The position numbers and the translations under genes were made by a program. A stretch of DNA of 7,729 nt, taken from the NCBI GenBank assembly GCA_002306975.1, contig DBTI01000098.1, positions 28,780 through 36,508 of the forward strand. The letters are read 5' to 3'. Of the stretch, positions 1 to 5,068 are shown in pieces. Within the stretch, counting starts at the first letter, position 1; every line of letters begins with the position of its first letter. The stretch comes from Ruminococcaceae bacterium UBA1320. GTDB taxonomy: Bacteria > Bacillota > Clostridia > Oscillospirales > Ethanoligenentaceae. The notes under the pieces were generated by a model that ran no database searches, had not been told where the DNA came from, and saw only the letters and a program-made list of their open reading frames with translations.

Positions 1-1064
1 CCCCCCCCGCCGATAAAATAGCAAAACATATAGACTGTGTTGTTGCGGCTGCGTGCTTTATCTCCAAGCGCCTGAACTCTTGTCATGTTTGAAACCTGTG
101 CGCACTGGCACCCAATATCAAGGATGACAACACCGATAATCAGTCCCCAGAACCGAAGCCCGAAAAAGTTGAAACATAAATAGGCGAGTGTTGAGAGCAG
201 GATGCCAATCCCCACAGTGAAACGCGGGCTTTTTTTGTCGGCGGCTTTTCCAACCAAGGGCGCCGCGAGCGCGCCCGCCAGCCCTGCCAGCCCAAACAAT
301 CCGGCTTCTCTGGTGCCCATGTGGTAATTCGGCGTTTCAAGCAGGAAGACCAACGACGTCCAGAACGCGCTGAACGCGCCAAACATGAAAAAACCGTTGA
401 TGGCGGATTCGCGCAGAGTCCGTTCCCTTTTAACAAGTCCGGGTATGGATTTTAGCAGTTCCCGGTAAGAAAGCTGTGAAGTGGGTTGGCTTTTCGGGAA
501 AAAGCATCTGATCAGAACTGACAGAATACAAATAAACACGGCTGCGAACAGATAAACAACCCGCCAACTCAAAACCGAACCTAAAAGTCCGCTGAATGTC
601 CGCGACAGCAAAACCCCGATCAACAGTCCGCTCATGACGTTGCCGATCGTTTTTCCCTGCTCCTCCGGGCGTGAGAGATGAGCCGCATAGGGCACAATAA
701 GCTGCGGCACGATTGTCGTAAGGCCTACGGCAAACACGGCAATGAGCAACACCGCATAGTATGGTGACCAAGCGACTATGAGCAGCGACGCGGCGACAAA
801 GAGCAGCATGCGCAAAATTACGGACCGATGCTCTCTTATGTCGCCAAGCGGTACAAAGAGCAGAAGGCCGAATGCATAACCAACCTGCGTAAGCATGGCC
901 GCGATTCCGGTCATACCCTGTGAAACATGAAAAGTTACCGCGATTTGTGACTCCAGCGGCTGTATGTAATAGAGGTTCGCAACGGATACGCCACAGACGA
1001 CAGCCATTAAAAGCACAAGTGATTTTGTTAAAACAAAAGATGATTCTTTACGATGATAATCCAA
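1..1064 (-). CDS. MFS family efflux transporter, C-terminus cut by window edge
   Basis: A minus-strand frame stays open from a TTG codon at 1064 to the left edge, giving 354 codons of a protein whose family is usually about 390-400 residues. It is hydrophobic throughout, with repeated membrane segments. The first segment covers about residues 9-37 and ends in the pattern NLYYIQPL, common at the end of helix 1 in this type of drug or sugar efflux permease. The loop after helix 2 has PLGDIREHR, which matches the MFS motif A. The TTG start is preferred because AGGGAG lies ten bases upstream (1075-1080). The first ATG (1007) has no ribosome site and would cut helix 1. The protein should act in the cytoplasmic membrane as a proton-coupled exporter, but the substrate cannot be told. 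It is transcribed away from the gene at 1330. The visible end is a run of eight C on the plus strand, read as glycines, so the last residues deserve caution. Confidence 0.85.
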   Translation of the reverse strand, partial: MDYHRKESSFVLTKSLVLLMAVVCGVSVANLYYIQPLESQIAVTFHVSQGMTGIAAMLTQVGYAFGLLLFVPLGDIREHRSVILRMLLFVAASLLIVAWSPYYAVLLIAVFAVGLTTIVPQLIVPYAAHLSRPEEQGKTIGNVMSGLLIGVLLSRTFSGLLGSVLSWRVVYLFAAVFICILSVLIRCFFPKSQPTSQLSYRELLKSIPGLVKRERTLRESAINGFFMFGAFSAFWTSLVFLLETPNYHMGTREAGLFGLAGLAGALAAPLVGKAADKKSPRFTVGIGILLSTLAYLCFNFFGLRFWGLIIGVVILDIGCQCAQVSNMTRVQALGDKARSRNNTVYMFCYFIGGG

Positions 1065-1082
1065 TTTTACAATACTCCCTTG

Positions 1083-1096
1083 ATAGGTATATCTAT
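1083..1096. promoter_or_regulatory. near-palindrome upstream of the MFS gene, candidate operator
   Basis: The sequence ATAGGTATATCTAT is a 14-base palindrome with one mismatched pair of positions. It sits 3 bases upstream of the ribosome site of the MFS gene and overlaps minus-strand TATTAT/TATAGA boxes that could serve as its -10. No convincing -35 box was found. A repressor site is a reasonable inference, but AT-rich palindromes also occur by chance. The rest of the 265-base divergent gap (1065-1329) shows no gene. On the plus strand TATACT (1284-1289) could be a -10 for the kinase-like gene, with only a weak -35 (TTTAAT, 1261-1266, spacing 17). Confidence 0.3.
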
Positions 1097-1329
1097 AATA
1101 CACACCCCGGATTTGTATAGATGAGTGGCTGTTACTGTCATTGCCTGTATGCTTTTTATACTACCCCTAGCACGGAATGGCAGTGAAATCCGGGAAACAG
1201 AGTGTTGCGAAAAGTTGACGGTAAACACACGGTTTATAGCTGATTACAAGCTGCCACCTCTTTAATTTTCCGGAGAAATAGTATATACTTGGGGAAGATT
1301 AGAAAAAACCTGTTATAAGAAAGGGGAAA

Positions 1330-1962
1330 ATGCAGATGGATGATAATTATGTCATTACAATCAGCCATCAGTTGGAATGCGGTGGGGCATATATCGGCAA
1401 AAAGTTGTCGGAGGCGCTTTCAATACCCTTTGTGGACCGCCAGATATTAAAAAAGGTCGCCGACTCCCTGAGCCTTCCGGAAGCAGATATTGAAGACCGT
1501 GAGGAAAGGCTCAGCTCTTTTTGGCAGGGATTCCTCCGCGCGGAATTATTCAGTGATCCGATTACGGCAGCCGGTGCGGATTATTCGCCAAGCGACCGGG
1601 AACTTTATGACATTGAATCGGAATTTATTGAACAGATTGCAGAAAAAAGCTCCGCCGTTATACTGGGACGGGGCGGGCGATATATCTTACGCGACTATCC
1701 CAGACAGTTAAGTGTTTTCGTCTGCGCCGACATGAAAGACCGTATAAAAAGGATTTCTGAAAAATATCGTGTTTCTGAGGATGTCGCACGAAAAATCATT
1801 GAAAAAAATGACCGAGAAAGAAATGCTTATATAAAGTCATTTACAAAACTTGAATGGCTGGATGCAAAGACATATGATATTTGTATCAATACATCAAGCA
1901 TAGGTCTTGATAACGCCGTGAAGATCATCAAAGATTGCGTGTCTTCTAAATTTGGCCGGTAA
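1330..1962 (+). CDS. cytidylate kinase-like family protein
   Basis: This 210-residue protein belongs to the cytidylate-kinase-like P-loop family of Firmicutes. The N-terminal core reads ITISHQLECGGAYIG, followed by the family's usual IPFVDRQIL, and later AVILGRGGRYILRDYP (about residues 109-125). Near the C-terminus is the stretch KERNAYIKSFTKLEW-like (about residues 160-176) that precedes YDICINTSSIGLD. The family resembles nucleoside monophosphate kinases, but most members have no proven substrate, so CMP phosphorylation should not be assumed. The phosphate-binding loop is unusual: the common GSGG is ECGG here (residues 16-19). AAGGGG at 1321-1326 lies only three bases before ATG 1330 but nine before ATG 1336, so translation may begin at 1336, two residues shorter. 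The gene is monocistronic and ends in its own terminator. Confidence 0.85.
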   Translation: MQMDDNYVITISHQLECGGAYIGKKLSEALSIPFVDRQILKKVADSLSLPEADIEDREERLSSFWQGFLRAELFSDPITAAGADYSPSDRELYDIESEFIEQIAEKSSAVILGRGGRYILRDYPRQLSVFVCADMKDRIKRISEKYRVSEDVARKIIEKNDRERNAYIKSFTKLEWLDAKTYDICINTSSIGLDNAVKIIKDCVSSKFGR

Positions 1963-1988
1963 GACGCCGGTTTTCGGAAATTGCAGCG

Positions 1989-2030
1989 GGACTGAAGCTC
2001 GGTATCGCACCGGGCTCAGTCCTTTTATTT
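1989..2030 (+). terminator. rho-independent terminator after the kinase-like gene
   Basis: GGACTGA (1989-1995) pairs with TCAGTCC (2016-2022). Inside this, GCTCGGT (1997-2003) pairs with ACCGGGC (2009-2015), allowing one G-T pair, around a five-base loop. TTTTATTT follows directly. It is GC-rich and correctly placed 26 bases after the stop codon. It is also just downstream of the converging flavoprotein gene, although its T-tract favours the plus strand. Confidence 0.88.
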
Positions 2031-2047
2031 GTATTTGCTTTCGGAAC

Positions 2048-2692
2048 TTATTTTTGCACTAATCTCGCACCCATATCAAAAGCCTTCCTGCAATCGTCGG
2101 GGAACACTTCCCGCCTTCTCGTGGCTTTTGCTTCCGGGTCAAACATATCCGACACATATTTAGAATAATCGTCAAATTGCAGCGTATCTGTCACATAGAG
2201 CGATTCTGTATCACCGAAAACCCTCTTCATCACTGATTCGATATTTCCTAAATGCTCTATATATCCAATTTCTTTCATGAGTTTCTCATCTATATTCATA
2301 GTATAAACAAACCCGATTTTCATGACTTTTTTGAAGAGGCTGGAATGCGCCTTATCATACACAAGATATTGAAAAATCAGACGTTCCAAAAATGAACGCA
2401 TCGCCCCTGTTACTTCCCCGAGATAAATCGGAGAGCCCAGCAAAATTGCGTCGCATTTTTCTATTTTTTTTAATATCGGAGTAAGATCGTCGTTTAGAGC
2501 ACATCTTCCGTAACTTTGCCCATCCTTTCGTTTGCAGGAAAAACAGCTGATGCAGCCTTTATAATTGAGGTCATAAAGATGGATGAGCTCTGTATCGGCA
2601 CCCTGTGCCGATGCTCCTTCCAAAGCGCTTTTCAATAAAGTCGCGGTATTCCAGTTCTTCCTTGGTCCCCCGTTAATCGCCAAAAGTTTCAT
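2048..2692 (-). CDS. iron-sulfur flavoprotein, NADPH-dependent FMN reductase/flavodoxin family
   Basis: This 214-residue protein has the flavodoxin-like fold of the NADPH-dependent FMN reductase family. The start AINGGPRKNWNTATLL (residues 5-20) is the FMN phosphate-binding loop, and GSPIYLGEVTGAMRSFLERL (residues 86-105) is the family's second flavin-contact region. Between them lie four cysteines, C47, C50, C53 and C64 (spacing CxxCxxC then ten residues, then C). This is the compact pattern used by archaeal and clostridial iron-sulfur flavoproteins to hold a 4Fe-4S cluster. It is probably cytoplasmic and moves electrons between ferredoxin-like partners and small acceptors such as oxygen species, as proposed for Methanosarcina Isf, but its real substrate is unknown. 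AAGGGGG lies ten bases before the ATG. It is divergent from the nitrogenase-like genes, about 740 bases away, so a functional link is possible but not shown. Confidence 0.85.
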   Translation of the reverse strand: MKLLAINGGPRKNWNTATLLKSALEGASAQGADTELIHLYDLNYKGCISCFSCKRKDGQSYGRCALNDDLTPILKKIEKCDAILLGSPIYLGEVTGAMRSFLERLIFQYLVYDKAHSSLFKKVMKIGFVYTMNIDEKLMKEIGYIEHLGNIESVMKRVFGDTESLYVTDTLQFDDYSKYVSDMFDPEAKATRRREVFPDDCRKAFDMGARLVQK

Positions 2693-2754
2693 AATGATTA
2701 AGCCCCCTTAAATACAGTGAGATTTTATATGTTCATCATATGTATTACAAACCA

Positions 2755-2772
2755 ATTATACAATATATTGTA
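2755..2772 (-). promoter_or_regulatory. promoter/operator candidate of the flavoprotein gene
   Basis: TACAATATATTGTA at 2759-2772 is a perfect 14-base palindrome. Its edge overlaps a minus-strand TATAAT (2760-2755) that could be the -10 box of the flavoprotein gene. A second possible -10 (TATAAA) lies closer to the gene. No clear -35 is visible. The arrangement suits a repressor that blocks the polymerase, for example a small winged-helix regulator responding to redox or toxic compounds. That is inference. Confidence 0.35.
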
Positions 2773-2950
2773 GCACGAGTTGCGAAAAAAATAAAACTTG
2801 CGTGTGTCATTAGAAGAATCTCAAATAAAAGCGGGAAAGCGAGAGGTTGATTTCCCCACTGGAGGCGAGGAAAATAACCAAATCAATTCCACTGCATTTC
2901 TGAAATTGTTATAGCGCAATAAGGTTTTATATTATTTATTATAATTCCTA

Positions 2951-2979
2951 TTGACTTAATAGTGTTTATGTGTTATAAA
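2951..2979 (+). promoter_or_regulatory. sigma-A-type promoter reading toward the nitrogenase-like genes
   Basis: TTGACT (2951-2956) and TATAAA (2974-2979) are separated by exactly 17 bases, the best promoter match in the long gap. Transcription would start near 2986. This would produce either the message of the regulator remnant just downstream or a leader of about 440 bases for the alpha-subunit gene. Before it, 2773-2950 contains no gene that can be supported. Confidence 0.6.
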
Positions 2980-3004
2980 TATAGATAACAATTTATCCAA
3001 GTAA

Positions 3005-3238
3005 ATATCTGTATGTGGGGCGGACTTTATGGATACCATGAGATGCCTGTTACGATTATGATATTTATCTTATGGAAATTCCGCGGCAAATATCGATGAA
3101 ACCGCACATAATCTTAAAATTTACAAGGATAGCGGCAATTATTTTCTCAAAAAAGTAATATCGCATATATGCTCACTAGACAGACTAGAGGCAGAATTCA
3201 TTCTTGAATTCTGCCTTTTGCTATATACAGTCCACTAA
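3005..3238 (+). pseudogene. remnant of a PucR/CdaR-type helix-turn-helix regulator (C-terminal end)
   Basis: One plus-strand frame reads MDTMRCLLRL from ATG 3029, meets TGA at 3059-3061, then runs on for 58 codons to TAA at 3236-3238. The second part has the order of features of the PucR C-terminal DNA-binding domain. NIDETAHNLKI matches the typical N-[IV]-x-x-TA-x-x-L-x-[IV] helix, NYFLKKV matches Y-x-L-x-[KR]-[IV], and DRLEAEFILEFCLLLY matches the closing D-x-x-LxLxLAL-type helix. Compared with the usual spacing (LLETLRAYLENNGN), about five codons including the TGA look inserted between MDTMRC and YLSYGN. The recognition-helix HRNT motif is also eroded. An in-frame TAA lies upstream at 3002-3004, and nothing like the 300-plus residues normally preceding this domain is visible. 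I infer a decayed regulator; a tiny functional protein or stop recoding is less likely. GGGGCGG (3017-3023) lies before the ATG. Confidence 0.45.
3189..3219 (+). terminator. perfect 12-bp hairpin, possible weak terminator
   Basis: AGGCAGAATTCA (3189-3200) pairs perfectly with TGAATTCTGCCT (3205-3216) around a four-base loop, followed by only four T. It lies inside the closing codons of the regulator remnant, so part of the symmetry may simply be coding sequence. If functional, it would stop or attenuate transcripts from the promoter at 2951-2979 about 230 bases from their start, before the nitrogenase-like genes. Confidence 0.4.
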
Positions 3239-3268
3239 AGATTTTATGCATTCTTTGACTGTATATAG
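3221..3268. repeat. long inverted repeat upstream of the alpha-subunit gene (copy 1)
   Basis: CTATATACAGTC (3221-3232) is the exact reverse complement of GACTGTATATAG (3257-3268). The pairing continues with AAAG (3237-3240) and CTTT (3253-3256) after a four-base bulge, leaving a 12-base loop. The arms share the core TATATA-N-AGTC with the repeat at 3354-3400. It could be a regulator-binding dyad, an RNA hairpin, or the shrunken ends of a small mobile element flanked by TA. Confidence 0.65.
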
Positions 3269-3353
3269 TGTGGCTGCGGCCAGAGACTAAACGCCATGAC
3301 GCGCGCACATCCGTGCTAGAAATTTTGCTATCACAAATGCACATGCGTAATAA

Positions 3354-3400
3354 AGAGTCCAAAAAAAACTTGATGCTTTGATTAACTTTTTTTGGACTCT
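3354..3400. repeat. long inverted repeat at the alpha-subunit promoter (copy 2)
   Basis: AGAGTCCAAAAAAA (3354-3367) is the exact reverse complement of TTTTTTTGGACTCT (3387-3400), separated by 19 bases. The centres of the two arms are 33 bases apart, close to three helical turns, and the right arm abuts a TATAAT box. That geometry suits a dimeric regulator binding on one face of the DNA over the promoter. The GC pairs are at the outer end of the stem and no T-tract follows, so it does not look like a standard terminator. Confidence 0.65.
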
Positions 3401-3407
3401 ATATAAT
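3378..3407 (+). promoter_or_regulatory. candidate promoter of the nitrogenase-like operon
   Basis: TTGATT (3378-3383) and TATAAT (3402-3407) are 18 bases apart, and the spacer is formed by the right arm of the inverted repeat. The predicted start near 3413-3415 would leave an untranslated leader of only about 15 bases, with AGAGGAG (3414-3420) almost at the RNA end. That is short but workable. The alternative is that the operon is read only from 2951-2979. Confidence 0.45.
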
Positions 3408-3428
3408 ATATTCAGAGGAGCTGATATC

Positions 3429-4919
3429 ATGGGAATCAATCTAAACACTCCGGAAGTTGAAAGTCGTGAACAGCGCTTGGGAACAATCATCTCATGGGAT
3501 GGAAAAGCTTCAAAGCTTTCCGATGAGTCGCAAGCCATGCGCAGAGGATGTAACTCGTGCAGATTATGCGATTTGGATGGGCCGTTTTCTCAAGGAAGAG
3601 TTTGCAGTGAACAAATGGTGGAGTGCCAGGCAGGTAATGTACGCGGTGCTGTGCTTATTCAGCATTCACCTGTTGGTTGTGCTACAGGTCAGGTTGTGTA
3701 CAGCAATATCTATCGCAACGGTTTGGCATTACGAAATCTGCCCGTTGAGAACATGAGGGCAATTTCGACCAACCTTGATGAAAATGATATGGTTTTTGGC
3801 GGCGTTGATAAGCTTTCACAATCTATCGAGGATGCATGGGAACGGTATCATCCCAAAGCAATCTTTATTGCAACATCCTGCGCCACAGGTATTATCGGTG
3901 ATGATGTTAACAGTGTGGCGGAAGAATATACTGCAAAACTTGGCATACAGGTCATACCGCTTCACTGTGAGGGCTTTAAATCCAATCACTGGAGCTATGG
4001 CTTTGACTCTACACAACATGGCATTTTGAGGCAGCTTGTCAAAAGGAACCCAAAAAAGCAAGCTGACCTTGTCAATGTTATAAACCTTTGGGGTTCCGAC
4101 GTTTTTAGCCCAATGCTCGGTGAATTAGGGCTGCGGGTTAATTATGTAGTCGACATGGCTACTGTGGAAGAGCTCTCACAATTGTCGGAAGCGATAGCGA
4201 CGGTTGGATTCTGCTACACACTATCCTCGTATATGGCGGCGGTTCTTGAAAAAGAATTCGGTGTGCCTGAAGTCAAGGCTCCACAGCCTTACGGCTTCGC
4301 CGGAACAGATGCGTGGCTTCGAGAAATTGCGCGTGTAACCCATCGTGAGGAGAAGGCAGAGGCGTACATAAAAAAAGAACACGAGCGCGTCAAGCCGAAA
4401 ATTGAAGAATTAAAAAAGAAACTAAAAGGTGTAAAAGGGTTCGTAGCCACCGGCTCTGCCTACGCGCATGGATTGATTGCTGTTTTAAGAGAATTGGGAA
4501 TCGACGTGGATGGATCGCTGGTTTTTCACCATGATCCGGTTTACGACAGTGGAGACGAGCGGCAGGATTCTCTCGGATTCCTTGTCGAAAATTATGGCGA
4601 GGTGCCATCCTTTAGTGTAAGCAGCCGCCAGCAATATCAATTTTACGGCCTGCTGCAACGCGTCAAGCCTGATTTTATACTTATTCGCCACAATGGCCTT
4701 GCGCCTCTTGCCTCAAGGCTTGGAATTCCCGCAGCGCCGCTCGGCGACGAGCATCTTGCTGTAGGATATCAAGGCATGATTAATCTTGGTGAATCCATCC
4801 TCGACATTCTGGCGCACAAAAAATATCATCAGGATCTTGCCGAACATGTCAAACTGCCCTATAAAAAATGGTGGCTGAAACAAGACCCTTATGAGCTTGT
4901 AAAAAAAGTTGACGAGTAG
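3429..4919 (+). CDS. nitrogenase-like oxidoreductase, alpha (NifD-like) subunit
   Basis: This 496-residue protein is a component-1 (NifD/AnfD-type) alpha subunit of an uncharacterised nitrogenase-like group. ATG 3429 is chosen because AGAGGAG ends eight bases before it; the longer frame from TTG 3378 would run through the promoter. By eye alignment to NifD, the P-cluster cysteines correspond to C66 (or C59), C84 (SPVGC) and C151 (SCATGIIGDD). The cofactor ligands correspond to C262 (GFCYTLSSY) and H442 (GDEHLAVGYQG). In CEGFKSNHWSYGFD (residues 180-193), the positions of NifD Gln191 and His195 are W188 and F192. Arg359 appears to be A344 and Lys426 appears to be G423. An extra motif, C41, C44, C47 and C59, precedes the core. 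It should pair with the next gene's product as a cytoplasmic alpha2beta2 enzyme fed by an unseen NifH-type protein. The retained ligands with altered pocket argue for reduction of something other than N2. NifE is less likely because the partner keeps all three P-cluster cysteines. Confidence 0.85.
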   Translation: MGINLNTPEVESREQRLGTIISWDGKASKLSDESQAMRRGCNSCRLCDLDGPFSQGRVCSEQMVECQAGNVRGAVLIQHSPVGCATGQVVYSNIYRNGLALRNLPVENMRAISTNLDENDMVFGGVDKLSQSIEDAWERYHPKAIFIATSCATGIIGDDVNSVAEEYTAKLGIQVIPLHCEGFKSNHWSYGFDSTQHGILRQLVKRNPKKQADLVNVINLWGSDVFSPMLGELGLRVNYVVDMATVEELSQLSEAIATVGFCYTLSSYMAAVLEKEFGVPEVKAPQPYGFAGTDAWLREIARVTHREEKAEAYIKKEHERVKPKIEELKKKLKGVKGFVATGSAYAHGLIAVLRELGIDVDGSLVFHHDPVYDSGDERQDSLGFLVENYGEVPSFSVSSRQQYQFYGLLQRVKPDFILIRHNGLAPLASRLGIPAAPLGDEHLAVGYQGMINLGESILDILAHKKYHQDLAEHVKLPYKKWWLKQDPYELVKKVDE

Positions 4920-4962
4920 AATCTTCTATCAATTATATTTTAAAAGCTGAGGACAAGTAGGT

Positions 4963-4993
4963 GTTTCTCCCCCGCCTCAGGCGTAGGGGAAAC
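4963..4993 (+). other. hairpin between alpha- and beta-subunit genes
   Basis: GTTTCTCCCC-CGCC and GGCG-TA-GGGG-AAAC fold around the loop TCA: CGCC/GGCG, then CCCC/GGGG, then GTTT/AAAC, with small bulges. No T-tract follows directly, so it is more likely a message-stability or processing element than a terminator. TGAGG at 4948-4952 can pair with CCTCA at 4975-4979 instead, giving an exclusive alternative fold. The whole gap (4920-5068) has no gene. GGAGT (5055-5059) is the ribosome site of the next gene. Confidence 0.5.
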
Positions 4994-5068
4994 AAAAACA
5001 ACTCCTCTTTTTTCAAATCGCGATAATGGCAAAACCAGTTATATCATCAATATTGGAGTGATAAATTA

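Noticed and set aside
140..771. Two minus-strand frames of about 100 codons
   Set aside because: They are in the wrong frames within the continuous MFS transporter reading frame, which is open through the whole stretch.
920..1120. Plus-strand 66-codon frame opposite the MFS gene start
   Set aside because: It is antisense to a clear membrane-protein frame and has no ribosome site or recognisable features.
2798..2914. Short plus-strand frame containing KREVDFPTGGEENNQINS
   Set aside because: The composition looks protein-like, but it is only 38 codons, lacks a ribosome site and a good start, and I recognise no family.
3029..3158. Three tiny frames joined by ATGA overlaps (10, 13 and 20 residues), resembling a chain of leader peptides
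   Set aside because: The overlaps are striking, but the frame after TGA 3059 has much better protein similarity (HTH domain), and the second and third frames have no ribosome sites.
3029..3238. UGA recoding (selenocysteine or tryptophan) in the regulator remnant
   Set aside because: No selenocysteine insertion hairpin was recognised directly after the TGA, the flanking codons look like an insertion, and other genes here use UGA as a normal stop.
3378..3428. Longer N-terminus for the alpha subunit from TTG 3378
   Set aside because: It would translate the inverted repeat and promoter boxes, and ATG 3429 has a well-placed AGAGGAG.
2986..3428. Known riboswitch classes (SAM-I, TPP, cobalamin) in the leader
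   Set aside because: I looked for their conserved core sequences by eye and found none. A covariance-model scan would be decisive.
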